This document shows, piece after piece, positions 1 to 8,795 of a DNA stretch of 64,000 nt. The notes beneath the pieces were generated by a model. That model had not been told where the DNA came from. It searched no databases and saw nothing but the letters and a program-made list of their open reading frames with translations. Every line of letters starts with the position of its first letter. The first letter of the stretch is position 1. Position numbers and translations under genes: made by a program. The DNA comes from Acholeplasmataceae bacterium (GTDB lineage Bacteria > Bacillota_I > Bacilli_A > Acholeplasmatales > Acholeplasmataceae). The stretch lies in contig JAUVXD010000002.1 in the NCBI GenBank assembly GCA_030603805.1, forward strand, positions 231,690-295,689, given 5' to 3'.

Positions 1-157
1 TGACTTTGGATCTATTTTCTTCGCCAATTAAATCTTCTAATTCGGGGTCATCTGTAAACGAAACAACCGCTTTTTGTTTATCGCGGTGGATTTCATCAAG
101 TGCTGGATATCTGTTGCATCGGATGTAGTTGATAAATCTAGTTTTCGATATTTTCAT
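1..157 (-). CDS. N-terminus of a DUF2779-like protein (partial)
   Basis: Only the first 52 codons are inside the window; the gene runs off its left edge. The start is an ATG at 157-155 preceded by an AGGGTGA ribosome-binding site. The N-terminus (MKISKTRFINYIRCNRYPAL...) resembles the opening of the DUF2779 proteins common in Acholeplasma and other Mollicutes, a family of unknown function with nuclease-like features; this link is from memory of the family and is moderate. The start lies 20 bp inside the end of the upstream membrane-protein gene, so the two are probably co-transcribed and translationally coupled. Confidence 0.6.
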   Translation of the reverse strand, partial: MKISKTRFINYIRCNRYPALDEIHRDKQKAVVSFTDDPELEDLIGEENRSKV

Positions 158-1958
158 TGGTATCACCCTGGTTTTTATTATACCACGGCTCATCTATAGA
201 TTTTTGAATCTTTGGACTACGATCGATGATGACATATGCGAATAAAATGACAGAGGTTATAAGGATGCTATGCCAATGATGTATATATCTAATACCAAGG
301 ATAGTTGGTTTTTCCATATTCAGTTGATATAAAGTATCTGTAATCAAAACAGGATTTTCAGAATCGTTAAAAGATACATCCCGAATCGTTACAAATGCGT
401 GATTTTGACCAAACATAATCCAAGTTCTATTAACCCAAAGTGTAACGAGCTCATGATAATTTTTGTCATAGATATAATGATTAGTCCTATAGCTCACATA
501 GCGATGTGTTTCGTTTTCAAAGTAGGTGTAGCCACCTCTATAACTAAAGTAGGAAAATGCTAAAACGATCTCGAGAGTGTCTGGATTCAGTATGATAAAC
601 ATGTTGTGCGTGCCCCCGAAGGAAACGGAGATTAACCAAAAATCATCGAAAACTTCAACCCATGGTGTGGATACACCATATAGATTATTTTCTAAAATGA
701 TTTGCTCGTCTGTTTTTGTCTTGAGCGTATAGTATTTGATGGATTTTTCATCCATCACAGGATAAACATCATAATCTAGATTAATGCTTGTTTCTGGAAT
801 CAGACGAACCGAATCTAGAATAACACCTTGATTAATCATTTGAATCCTAAGTGGCATAACATAAATCTCTAAATGATCTTGTTTGATATAGCCATAAAGC
901 TCACTTCGAGTTGTGAGCGATTCTACTTTGTTTAAAGAGTAATCTTCAAGAAATTCGTAAACATCATAATCAAAAAGTATGACAGAATCTTCAACATAGG
1001 ATCTGAGTTGATGGGCAATTCGAACCGATTGCTGGCTGGCTAAAAGCTTATAATGATCTGGAAGTGTTACTTTTTTAATGCGTTGATTTTCATCAAAAAT
1101 AAGAACTTCTTGACCTCTTTGCATATAAGTTAAATGACCTTCGATTGCGAAAGTATATTCTTGATCAAAATGAGTGTGACTTTGATAGTCATCAATTTTC
1201 TTTAAATTAAGTTGTGGAAGAACTTGTATATCTTGATAAAAATAATCTCTATATGTTGTAAAAAAGAAGGCGAATGTTAAAACAAAGATGACACCAAAAA
1301 CAGTATAAACGATACAGGAGTATATCTTGATTTTATGGAATAAATCGATTTGGGGCTTGATATCGTAGATAAACCAAGTGATGAGATACGACATAAAAAA
1401 TGTCATCCCATAAAGCAGTGGGCCATATAAGGGAACATATCTCACAAGTACGATAAATAATACAGTGATTGCAATCCCTTTTTTCAAAAGAAATGCTTTG
1501 TTTTTCTCTTGATCTATATACGCTGTGAAAAACATCGACAAAATAACCGATATAATTGCGATAGTTAAACAAAAGATAAGAATACTTGAGTTAATCACTG
1601 AGCGATATAAGATCATAAGTATCGCACTTTGTGAAGAAAAACTGACAGATAATGCTGAGATAAAGTCTATTTTAAAAAGATGATGTGTTGAATAACTGAG
1701 TTGATTGGTTTTCTTAACTCTTTTGTGGTAATGATAATAACCATATACGAAAGCAGATATGGTTGTGACTTGAAAAATAACCCAACCAATGGTGAGCCCT
1801 CGGGTAAAACTTGCAAGATTTGTGATTTGATATAAGAGAAAAAAGCTTAAGATGGCTCCTAAGATGATTAAAAAATGAAATCTTAAATCCTGTTTAAAAT
1901 GGCTGGTTGAGATTTTTGATTGTGCTTCTTGGTAATCCTTAATCCAAGATTTAAACAT
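138..1958 (-). CDS. Unknown polytopic membrane protein with large C-terminal domain
   Basis: I do not recognise the family. The 606-residue protein starts with a hydrophilic segment, then has about six or seven hydrophobic segments within residues 25-240. A polar, aromatic-rich domain of about 300 residues follows (rich in D, Y, F and beta-type stretches), then a single hydrophobic segment near the C-terminus (around residues 565-585) and a short charged tail. This suggests an extracytoplasmic domain held between membrane segments. The ATG at 1958 is chosen over an in-frame TTG at 1973 because a GGGGGGA ribosome-binding site sits 5-6 nt before it. A TATAAT -10 box lies at 1994-1989. The downstream DUF2779-like gene overlaps its end by 20 bp. 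Confidence 0.75.
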   Translation of the reverse strand: MFKSWIKDYQEAQSKISTSHFKQDLRFHFLIILGAILSFFLLYQITNLASFTRGLTIGWVIFQVTTISAFVYGYYHYHKRVKKTNQLSYSTHHLFKIDFISALSVSFSSQSAILMILYRSVINSSILIFCLTIAIISVILSMFFTAYIDQEKNKAFLLKKGIAITVLFIVLVRYVPLYGPLLYGMTFFMSYLITWFIYDIKPQIDLFHKIKIYSCIVYTVFGVIFVLTFAFFFTTYRDYFYQDIQVLPQLNLKKIDDYQSHTHFDQEYTFAIEGHLTYMQRGQEVLIFDENQRIKKVTLPDHYKLLASQQSVRIAHQLRSYVEDSVILFDYDVYEFLEDYSLNKVESLTTRSELYGYIKQDHLEIYVMPLRIQMINQGVILDSVRLIPETSINLDYDVYPVMDEKSIKYYTLKTKTDEQIILENNLYGVSTPWVEVFDDFWLISVSFGGTHNMFIILNPDTLEIVLAFSYFSYRGGYTYFENETHRYVSYRTNHYIYDKNYHELVTLWVNRTWIMFGQNHAFVTIRDVSFNDSENPVLITDTLYQLNMEKPTILGIRYIHHWHSILITSVILFAYVIIDRSPKIQKSIDEPWYNKNQGDTNENIEN

Positions 1959-2024
1959 ATCGTATCCCCCCAATATGGTTTTGTGTTTATTATATCATCA
2001 TTTCCCTTATTTTAAATAAAAATT

Positions 2025-2051
2025 AAGGCACTCATATTTTTTGAGTGCCTT
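2025..2051 (-). terminator. Rho-independent terminator after the GLUG-type lipoprotein
   Basis: A perfect 10-bp stem (AAGGCACTCA / TGAGTGCCTT) with a short A/T loop is followed on the minus strand by a T-rich tract. It ends the gltX-lipoprotein transcript. Confidence 0.85.
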
Positions 2052-2057
2052 TGAGAA

Positions 2058-3596
2058 TTAACTTAAGTTATCGTATGCTTCTTGAATCCAATCACTGGTA
2101 AAGAAACTTGTTAAATTTGCTAAAACAGGTGATGCATCTTGTCCTGTTAAATCATCTGAATTTACCATTAAATGTGTTGTTCCATAAATACCATGGTTAT
2201 GCGTTGCAGTGGACGCGAGTTGTCCAAATGTTTGAGATACTCTTAAGAGATTAAAGTTGTCGATATCAATATTCATGGTGTTGCCTGTACCAAGCTTAAC
2301 TACGGATTGAAGTGGGCGGTTTGAAATATAAGCACCAACAAGTCCACCTATATTAAATGTTTTGGTCATGTTCGCTTCATGGTCATTTTTAGCGTGGTTC
2401 ACTGTCATCGATCCTGCATAAAATGCATTGGTCATATTGATATAAGAAATGCCTGCAAGTCCACCAATTGAAACTGAGTATGTTTTACCTGTGCTACCTG
2501 CTGCTGTACCAAAGTTTAAATCGACGTGAATATCGCCTAAAGCATAAATATTTTCAACAGAGCGGTTATTGGTGGTTGCATTATTATGTCCAACCACACC
2601 ACCGACGTTAATTTGAATATCTCTATCTTTTATGTTATTACCATTCATGACGAAAGTTAAATCTACATCTGTACCGACTTGTCTTAAGATGCCATCTTCT
2701 GATAAGAAGCCTACTGCGCCACCTAAACGGATGCGACCAAAGCTTGTGGATGTTAAATGAATGTCAATATTTTCGAATGTTGAATCCTTTAAGGTTGCTC
2801 TCAGTTCGCCAACACCTGCACCGACATACGCTTGCACGGTTGATGCATTCGTAAATCTGATTGAACTGTCTTTGACAGTAACATTTTCAATGACTGCAGA
2901 TGCATTAGAGACATAACCTGCAATAATACCGACTCTTGAAGAGGTGGTCATATTGAGTGGTGCATCAACTGTGCCGATCGTAACATTTTCAATCGCTAAG
3001 TTCTTAACTCTACCTGAGGAAATGTATCCAAAAATACCGGTATATGTCGAAATTTTTTCAAAGTTGACATTTCTAATGGTAAACCCTTGTCCATCAAAGG
3101 TTCCAGAGAATGCTGATGTGAAAGGTGAATTAAACGCAATGCCACTAAAATCTAAGTCGTTTAATAAAACATAGTTCCCTGAACGATTTAAACTCATATT
3201 TAAAAATTGTTCAGTGGTTGAAATTTCAATGGTTGCAAGTGTTAATGTTGTCACATTGGCAGAACCAATAGAAACAAGCTTTCTTTCGGTTGCTACAAAG
3301 ATTTCAATCTTATACGTTGTACCGTTTAATAGGTTATTAACTGTGATTTCTTTTAAGTTCGTTAAATCTTGTAAAACAGATTCAGAAAACGTTGACCCGT
3401 TAGGATTAAACACCTTAACCGTAATCGAGTTTCCAATTTGAGCTTTAGGATCCGTGAGTTCAATATCAAAAATGATACTTGTTGGTGATGGATCGATATT
3501 GGTCAAGGTTGCTTTAGCTTCTAACCCTGAATCCTTACATCCTGCAAGCAGGAAGAGTGCTAAGACGATAAATAAGATACTGACAATTCTTTTCAT
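2058..3596 (-). CDS. Surface lipoprotein with GLUG-type repeats
   Basis: The 512-residue protein begins with a lipoprotein signal peptide (charged MKR, hydrophobic core, lipobox LLAGC with the lipidated Cys at residue 20). Residues about 30-115 look like a fibronectin-III-like beta domain. From about residue 125 onward it carries repeats of the kind seen in GLUG-motif proteins (FSGTFDGQG, GGVVGHNN, GGLAGIS, GGLVGAY), typical of beta-helical surface proteins. It is expected to sit on the outer face of the membrane; no enzymatic motif is visible. Its ATG overlaps the gltX stop in an ATGA arrangement, so it is translated from the gltX transcript, an odd partner for a tRNA synthetase. Confidence 0.8.
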   Translation of the reverse strand: MKRIVSILFIVLALFLLAGCKDSGLEAKATLTNIDPSPTSIIFDIELTDPKAQIGNSITVKVFNPNGSTFSESVLQDLTNLKEITVNNLLNGTTYKIEIFVATERKLVSIGSANVTTLTLATIEISTTEQFLNMSLNRSGNYVLLNDLDFSGIAFNSPFTSAFSGTFDGQGFTIRNVNFEKISTYTGIFGYISSGRVKNLAIENVTIGTVDAPLNMTTSSRVGIIAGYVSNASAVIENVTVKDSSIRFTNASTVQAYVGAGVGELRATLKDSTFENIDIHLTSTSFGRIRLGGAVGFLSEDGILRQVGTDVDLTFVMNGNNIKDRDIQINVGGVVGHNNATTNNRSVENIYALGDIHVDLNFGTAAGSTGKTYSVSIGGLAGISYINMTNAFYAGSMTVNHAKNDHEANMTKTFNIGGLVGAYISNRPLQSVVKLGTGNTMNIDIDNFNLLRVSQTFGQLASTATHNHGIYGTTHLMVNSDDLTGQDASPVLANLTSFFTSDWIQEAYDNLS

Positions 3597-4936
3597 GCTT
3601 CACCTCTAAGTTTTTCTATAGTTTCAGATAATCTCTTAAGGACTAAATCTCTGCCTAAGAGTGCGAGTGATATGGGTAGACTAGGTCCATGCATATCCCC
3701 AGTTGTTGCAATTCTTAAACTCATAAAGAGTGTTTTACCTTTGGTATTCGTATCAAGCCCTGTTTGTTTAATTAAGGGTTCAATCGATTCAGATGTAAAG
3801 TTGCTTTGTTCTAAATGCTTATGGAAAGCTTCTAAAATATGAGACGCATTGTTTTCAACTAAAAATTGATAAGCTTCATCACTTAAGTGGAATTCATCAT
3901 GGAAGAAAGCTCGATATAATGAGACGATTTCTCCAATGTGTGTCATCCGGTCTTGAAGGATTCCTACAAGTAATAAAAGCCATGATTCCGATGGAATGTG
4001 AATGCCTTCTTTTTCTAAGAAGGGTCTTGCACTTTCTGCAAGTTTTTCTGCTGAAAGCATTTTAATATATTTACTATTGATATATGCGAGCTTATCTTTA
4101 TCAAACATCGCTGGTGCTTTAGATAAACGGTTTGGATCAAACGATTTGATGATATCATCATGAGAAAGTATTTCTTGATTTTCAGCAGGTGACCAACCTA
4201 AAAGCGAAATAAAATTAAACATCGCTTCTGGTAAATACCCCATCGCTTTATATTCAGAAATGAATTGAATGACGTTTTTATCACGTTTAGAAAGCTTCTT
4301 CTTTTGTTCATTAACAATAATCGTCATATGTCCAAACTCAGGTGTTTGCCAACCAAATGCTTGATAAACCATGATTTGTTTGGGGGTATTGGTGATATGT
4401 TCTTCGCCTCTTAAAACATGTGTGATTTCCATTAAGTGGTCATCAATCACAACTGCAAAGTTATACGTCGGTATCCCGTTATCCTTCATCATAACCCAGT
4501 CTTCGACATCCTTAGATTGGAACTTGAGTTCTCCTCTAACAATATCTTTAAAACTGTATTCAACATCTTGTGGGACCTTAAAGCGAATGGCATATTTGCT
4601 TGAGTTTTCTCTATACTCTTTATAGGCATATCCCTTTTCTAAAAGTTCTTCTGCATATTTCTTGTAAATGTCTAAGCGTTCAAGCTGACGATATGGACCA
4701 TATGGACCACCCTTGTCTGGTGATTCATTCCAATCTAGTCCTAACCATCTTAAGTTATCCAGTTGTGAGGCTTCGCCACCAGCCACATTACGTGCTGTAT
4801 CTGTATCCTCAATTCTAACAATAAAATCGCCGCCAAAATGACGTGCGAATAAGTAGTTGAAAAGTGCACTGCGTGCATTGCCTATATGTAGAAGTCCAGT
4901 TGGACTCGGTGCGTATCTGACGCGTACCTTGCTCAT
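3593..4936 (-). CDS. gltX: Glutamyl-tRNA synthetase
   Basis: Class I synthetase that charges tRNA-Glu with glutamate in the cytosol. The ATP-binding HIGH signature appears as HIGN at residues 17-20 and the KMSKS loop as KLSKR near residues 214-218; the RYAPSPTG opening is diagnostic. At 447 residues it is somewhat shorter than usual, and the region after AYKEY lacks the cysteine pair that forms the zinc site in some GluRS. I place the start at 4936: the -10 box at 4971-4966 puts transcription initiation near 4959, so the upstream in-frame ATG at 4960 would not be in the mRNA. The stop overlaps the next gene by 4 bp. Confidence 0.96.
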   Translation of the reverse strand: MSKVRVRYAPSPTGLLHIGNARSALFNYLFARHFGGDFIVRIEDTDTARNVAGGEASQLDNLRWLGLDWNESPDKGGPYGPYRQLERLDIYKKYAEELLEKGYAYKEYRENSSKYAIRFKVPQDVEYSFKDIVRGELKFQSKDVEDWVMMKDNGIPTYNFAVVIDDHLMEITHVLRGEEHITNTPKQIMVYQAFGWQTPEFGHMTIIVNEQKKKLSKRDKNVIQFISEYKAMGYLPEAMFNFISLLGWSPAENQEILSHDDIIKSFDPNRLSKAPAMFDKDKLAYINSKYIKMLSAEKLAESARPFLEKEGIHIPSESWLLLLVGILQDRMTHIGEIVSLYRAFFHDEFHLSDEAYQFLVENNASHILEAFHKHLEQSNFTSESIEPLIKQTGLDTNTKGKTLFMSLRIATTGDMHGPSLPISLALLGRDLVLKRLSETIEKLRGEA

Positions 4937-4965
4937 GATTGATCCCATCCTTACATGCATTATTT

Positions 4966-4994
4966 ATTATACGATAAAGTGCAAAAATAGTAAA
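4966..4994 (-). promoter_or_regulatory. Promoter of gltX
   Basis: A -35 TTTACT (4994-4989) and a perfect -10 TATAAT (4971-4966) are separated by 17 bp. This position excludes the longest gltX reading frame as the true start. Confidence 0.75.
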
Positions 4995-5007
4995 CGATTA
5001 TATGAAT

Positions 5008-5535
5008 TTATTCATATTTAAGAGAATCCTGATATCCAATCGATCTTAAATACTGATCGGTTTCCTTTCTCTTTTTAAAGACAACAACTTTATCTTTATA
5101 CTGTTCTTTATAGCTTTTTAAAAGCGCTTTAGAATCCTTTTTTCTGCCCCCATGTAAAATCCACCAAACAAAGGATAAATTTAAGCGTTCCTTACAGCCA
5201 TCAGCAATCGTATCTCTGTTTTGGTTGTGATATTTGATTCTCCGTTTAAGTGCCCCATAGAGGCATTTAAAGCGGTTATAATCGAAGATAAAGATTTGAT
5301 CTGCTTGATCAAAACGTTCTTGAGCAAGCTTTCGATATTGGCCATCGATGATAAAGCTTTCTTGTTTCATAAATGCTCTAATTTCAGCTTCAACAACCGT
5401 CTTATCTCTTTCAATCCAATTGGGTCCAAAAAAGATTTTATCGATATGTAAAACAGGGATATTATAAAAACGAGATAATCGTTTAGAGAATGTCGATTTT
5501 CCAGAACTTGAGTAGCCGACAACGAGTATTTTCAT
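5008..5535 (-). CDS. P-loop kinase, topology-modulation / adenylate-kinase-like
   Basis: A 175-residue cytosolic protein with an N-terminal Walker A loop (GYSSSGKST, residues 7-15) and the HIDK...NWIERD pattern typical of small uncharacterised AAA/nucleotide-kinase-like proteins often annotated as topology modulation proteins (FlaR-like). The substrate is unknown. It follows the MFS transporter gene by only 7 bp and so is the second gene of that operon. No T-tailed terminator is obvious after it; the stop codon lies inside a short palindrome (ATATGAAT/ATTCATAT). Confidence 0.75.
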   Translation of the reverse strand: MKILVVGYSSSGKSTFSKRLSRFYNIPVLHIDKIFFGPNWIERDKTVVEAEIRAFMKQESFIIDGQYRKLAQERFDQADQIFIFDYNRFKCLYGALKRRIKYHNQNRDTIADGCKERLNLSFVWWILHGGRKKDSKALLKSYKEQYKDKVVVFKKRKETDQYLRSIGYQDSLKYE

Positions 5536-5542
5536 AGATAAA

Positions 5543-7147
5543 TCACTCCATTTCTAAGGTATCTAAAACTGACTGACTAATTTTTTTAGGTTCACTTTGT
5601 TTTACAAAGATCATCACAACTAATGCAATGATCGAAAAGAATGTCGCGTAAGGAAATAGGATGGATCTCCCATATTGATCCATTAAAACGCCTGAGAAAA
5701 TTGGGGTAATGATTTGAGCTGTCATTGAGGCCGCATAATAATATCCAGTGTATCTTCCCACATCATAGCCTTTAGATAATTCAACAACCATAACGTACGT
5801 ATTAATCCCAATCATTGTCCAACCAATGCCAGCGGATGCAATAATACCAGCCGTAATCCAAGGTTGATTTTCTCTTAAAAAATAGACATTGCCTAAAGCG
5901 AAGATCATGATTGCCATCCCTAAAAGCACTGTTTTTTTACGACCCAGCCACATCGATAAAAGTCCAATGGGAAGGATTGCCGCTATCACGACAGCTTGCG
6001 CGATGATAAACTGATAATCAAAGAAATTCATATTGAGCTGTTTAGGGAGATAATCAGCAATTTTGCTCATCACTGCATTATACCCCATAAAAAGGAAAAA
6101 GACAGAGCCTAAGAGAAAATATAAAGATAATCTTCTTTTAAACGTCAGTTCTGCAAGCACTTTTTTAGATTTTCTTGCTGTAGATTCAGGTGCTAATCCT
6201 AGTTTATCATCGAGCGCTCTTTTTTCTGCAACCAGTTTAGGTTCATCAACTTTCCATAAGAAGATCCCTAAAGTGAGAAGCATTAAAATGCCGATAGTAA
6301 TATAAACAAACGCGTGATGATCATAGGTGTGTTTGTTCAAACCAGATAACATAATGATATAAACTGCTAGAATGCCCCCAAAAGCACCCATGAGGGTGAT
6401 GATGGCATTGGCTTTACTACGTAAAGGCTTAATGGTGACATCAGGCATTAAAGCAACAGCTGGTGATCTAAAAATGGCCATAGATACTAAAGAAATAAAC
6501 AAAATGATACCAAAGATAATGAGGTTGGTTGGATCACTTGAAGTAACTTCCCATGCTCTTTCTGATAAATATCTATAATATAAATCTCTAACCATCGATA
6601 AATCTCTTGCAGATAAAGTCGGTCCACTATTATTTAAAATTTGGACTAAGGGTTGTCTAATATTTTGATTCCATTCATTATACTTATTACCACTAATATG
6701 GCCATTTTGTAAACTTTCAGTTCGCTCTAAAACCATCTGATCGATGACTAAATACCAATGATCTCTTTCGCTTGCTTCAACTAAGCTATCAAATGCAATA
6801 TCATAATGATTTTCAATGATATCTGTAGCTTGAATTTTAGATGTTTGTACGTAATCGGTATACGCCAAAGCCATAAAAGCGAACGCTGCCATCACAGTCC
6901 CCACAATAATATAAGGGGTTCTTCTACCCTTTTTGGCATTCGATTTATCGGATATGGCACCAAAAAGTGGCAGTAAAATGACTGCCATGACATTGTCAAT
7001 AGCCATCACAACACCCGACCATGTTTGATTTAAACCATACTTGTCAATTAAGGTTCTCGCAATCATCATGTCATAGGTTTGCCAAAAGAGTGAGATGATG
7101 AAAAAGATTAAACCGACAAAAAAAGTATTCCGATAGTTTAGCTTCAT
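5543..7147 (-). CDS. MFS transporter (sugar/cation symporter type)
   Basis: A 534-residue inner-membrane protein with about 12 transmembrane segments. The loop between segments 2 and 3 reads GAISDKSNAKKGRRTPYI, matching the GPH/SLC45-type motif D-x-R/K-...-G-R-R-x-P. An extra hydrophilic stretch of about 90 residues (approximately 115-205) lies between early helices and a charged central loop lies near residue 320. The substrate cannot be read from the sequence; related carriers move disaccharides or other glycosides. Start supported by AGAGG five to six bases upstream; a TATAAT box is at 7181-7176. It heads an operon with the P-loop kinase. Confidence 0.82.
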   Translation of the reverse strand: MKLNYRNTFFVGLIFFIISLFWQTYDMMIARTLIDKYGLNQTWSGVVMAIDNVMAVILLPLFGAISDKSNAKKGRRTPYIIVGTVMAAFAFMALAYTDYVQTSKIQATDIIENHYDIAFDSLVEASERDHWYLVIDQMVLERTESLQNGHISGNKYNEWNQNIRQPLVQILNNSGPTLSARDLSMVRDLYYRYLSERAWEVTSSDPTNLIIFGIILFISLVSMAIFRSPAVALMPDVTIKPLRSKANAIITLMGAFGGILAVYIIMLSGLNKHTYDHHAFVYITIGILMLLTLGIFLWKVDEPKLVAEKRALDDKLGLAPESTARKSKKVLAELTFKRRLSLYFLLGSVFFLFMGYNAVMSKIADYLPKQLNMNFFDYQFIIAQAVVIAAILPIGLLSMWLGRKKTVLLGMAIMIFALGNVYFLRENQPWITAGIIASAGIGWTMIGINTYVMVVELSKGYDVGRYTGYYYAASMTAQIITPIFSGVLMDQYGRSILFPYATFFSIIALVVMIFVKQSEPKKISQSVLDTLEME

Positions 7148-7206
7148 AAAGAACCTCTTTCATAGGTTTATCTTTATTATAACAAATCATCTAAAGAAAA
7201 AAAGAA

Positions 7207-7229
7207 AAGGGACCATAAAAGGTCCCCTT
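7207..7229 (-). terminator. Terminator after rpsI
   Basis: GGGACC/GGTCCC stem extended by A-T pairs, followed on the minus strand by a TTTTCTTTTTTT tract. It closes the rplM-rpsI transcript just before the MFS promoter. Confidence 0.85.
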
Positions 7230-7232
7230 GGA

Positions 7233-7631
7233 TTAACGTTTTGAGAATTGTGAAGCTTTTCTTGCTTTCTTAAGACCATACTTTTTACGTTCTTTAGAAC
7301 GTGGGTCTCTTGTCACAAGACCAGCTGGTTTAAGTGTAGCTCTTAAATCTGGATTAACTTCCATAAGAGCACGTGTGATGCCTAAACGGATTGCACCTGC
7401 TTGTCCGCTTAAACCACCGCCATAAACGTTAACGCTAATATCATACTTGCCTTCACTTTCAGTAAGTGCAAGTGGCTGCACCACGTCAAGACGTGTTGCT
7501 GCTGATGGAATATAGTCTTCAAAAGTGCGTCCATTGATGACAAATGCACCTTTACCGCTTGTTAAAATAACACGCGCAACTGAACTCTTTCTACGACCTG
7601 TTCCCAAATATTGTACTTTTTCTTTTGCCAT
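7233..7631 (-). CDS. rpsI: 30S ribosomal protein S9 (uS9)
   Basis: 132 residues, normal family length. It opens with [14 protein letters not shown] and ends with the diagnostic [14 protein letters not shown] tail that reaches into the ribosomal P site. It lies 6 bp downstream of rplM, the universally conserved pair, and is preceded by a GGAGG box. A terminator follows immediately. Confidence 0.98.
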   Translation of the reverse strand: MAKEKVQYLGTGRRKSSVARVILTSGKGAFVINGRTFEDYIPSAATRLDVVQPLALTESEGKYDISVNVYGGGLSGQAGAIRLGITRALMEVNPDLRATLKPAGLVTRDPRSKERKKYGLKKARKASQFSKR

Positions 7632-7637
7632 GACCGA

Positions 7638-8066
7638 TTATACCTCCAATGTTTCTGGTTGTTGTGCAGCGTGTTTGTGTTCAGGACCTGCATAGACAAA
7701 AAGCTTCTTTGCCATTTGTTCGCCTAAACGTGTATGTGGTAACATACCAACGATTGCTTTTTCAACCATACGTGTTGGAAACTTTGCCATAACGTCTTTT
7801 GCTGCTGTTGATTTGAGACCTCCGGAATACCCTGAGTGAGCGTAATACATCTTCTTGTCCCATTTCTTGCCAGTTAATTCAATTTTGTCTGCATTAATAA
7901 CAATCACGTAATCACCATTGTCTACATGAGGAGTGTAGGTTGGTTTGTGCTTGCCTTTAATCACAGATGCGACTTCTGTAGCCAAACGGCCAAGAGTCTT
8001 TCCTTCTGCATCCACAACATACCACTTGCGGGTAATTGTTTGTGCATTTGCCATAAATGTCTTCAT
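7638..8066 (-). CDS. rplM: 50S ribosomal protein L13 (uL13)
   Basis: 142 residues, typical length. Conserved features include [15 protein letters not shown] near the N-terminus, the [18 protein letters not shown] segment, [10 protein letters not shown] and the [15 protein letters not shown] motif. The AGGAG box is about 12 nt before the ATG, a rather long spacing, and part of it lies in a leader hairpin (8081-8109) that could restrict ribosome access. First gene of the rplM-rpsI operon. Confidence 0.98.
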   Translation of the reverse strand: MKTFMANAQTITRKWYVVDAEGKTLGRLATEVASVIKGKHKPTYTPHVDNGDYVIVINADKIELTGKKWDKKMYYAHSGYSGGLKSTAAKDVMAKFPTRMVEKAIVGMLPHTRLGEQMAKKLFVYAGPEHKHAAQQPETLEV

Positions 8067-8080
8067 TTGAAATTCTTTCT

Positions 8081-8109
8081 CCTTATATTCTTTTGTTTTC
8101 GAAATAAGG
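8081..8109 (-). promoter_or_regulatory. Leader hairpin covering the rplM ribosome-binding site
   Basis: In the rplM leader RNA, CCTTAT pairs with ATAAGG, the latter being the 5' part of the ATAAGGAG Shine-Dalgarno region. The stem is short (6 bp, about 17-nt loop). This is a candidate translational control element such as L13 autoregulation; seen in sequence, function inferred. Confidence 0.4.
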
Positions 8110-8144
8110 GCTATAAAGTGGATAAATCTATATGTACCTATGTA

Positions 8145-8173
8145 ATATTACTATATTAAAGATGAATTGTCAA
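8145..8173 (-). promoter_or_regulatory. Promoter of rplM-rpsI
   Basis: Consensus -35 TTGACA (8173-8168) and -10 TAATAT (8150-8145) with 17-bp spacing, the best sigma-70-type promoter in the window. It leaves a leader of about 70 nt. Confidence 0.85.
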
Positions 8174-8234
8174 CAGTTTCGGTACTTATTTTAATCGAAA
8201 TGATGGGGTTCGATGATTGAGAATTTTGCATGAA

Positions 8235-8260
8235 AAAAGAGCCTTTATTTGGGCTCTTTT
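8235..8260 (-). terminator. Terminator after the pyrR-DinB-like operon
   Basis: AAAAGAGCC / GGCTCTTTT stem with a short loop and A-run/T-run flanks on both sides; likely works in the minus direction, where it lies directly after the stop of the ClbS/DinB-like gene. Confidence 0.85.
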
Positions 8261-8264
8261 TATC

Positions 8265-8771
8265 TTATTTTTGAAGTGTGAAAAGCTTATTTAAGTAGTC
8301 AATTGCCCAATGATAATGATGGAACATAATGGCATCCACTAGATGTGCTAAAGGTGCTTTTCCAGCCCAAGAAAACATACCAGGTTCATATAGTTCATTC
8401 TCACTTAAACCTCTGATTAAGTCCATCACTTGGTGATGAGACTTATCAAAGATTAAGAGTGTGTGATCGAGTGTATAGGCTTGTGCTTCTGCCCATATAT
8501 CTTGATTGAGTAGATCAAGTCTGTCCCATGTGTGTCCTTGTTTAGGGAGTATGGGTCTTCCCCCTTCGACATGAATTAAATACCAATCTAAAAGTAAGGC
8601 ATGCCATCCATAGAGATGATAGATGACATCTCTAATGTTTTTATCTCTTTCTTTGGTCTTAAAGGATTGATTTCTTTTCTTTTCATCCTTTGCATAGATA
8701 AAGCGTATGATTTGGTTATACGCATCCTCTGAAAACTTAAGCAGTTCTTCCTTATTTGTTGGTCTTTGCAT
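8265..8771 (-). CDS. ClbS/DfsB (DinB-like) four-helix protein
   Basis: 168 residues, no signal peptide. The pattern (PTNKEELL...IRDVIYHLYGWHALLLDWY...GHTWDRLDLLN and a late HHYHW) matches the ClbS/DfsB branch of the DinB-like fold, four-helix bundle proteins that in some bacteria protect against genotoxins or metabolise small electrophiles. The specific function here is unknown. It sits 24 bp downstream of pyrR with its own AGGAG box and a terminator after it, so it is probably co-transcribed with pyrR, without obvious functional link. Confidence 0.75.
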   Translation of the reverse strand: MQRPTNKEELLKFSEDAYNQIIRFIYAKDEKKRNQSFKTKERDKNIRDVIYHLYGWHALLLDWYLIHVEGGRPILPKQGHTWDRLDLLNQDIWAEAQAYTLDHTLLIFDKSHHQVMDLIRGLSENELYEPGMFSWAGKAPLAHLVDAIMFHHYHWAIDYLNKLFTLQK

Positions 8772-8795
8772 GGTTTGTTCTCCTATCTATCGAGT

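Noticed and set aside
4937..4960. Longer gltX start at the first in-frame ATG (4960)
   Set aside because: The promoter -10 box at 4971-4966 places transcription start at about the same position, so this ATG would not be translated; the MSKVRVRYAPSPTG start is the family norm.
4998..5016. Palindrome at the end of the P-loop kinase gene as a terminator
   Set aside because: ATATGAAT/ATTCATAT has weak A-T pairs and no following T-run.
8265..8771. Calling the DinB-like gene a colibactin-protection or toxin-defence factor
   Set aside because: Only the fold family can be supported; no colibactin-type pathway or other context is present.
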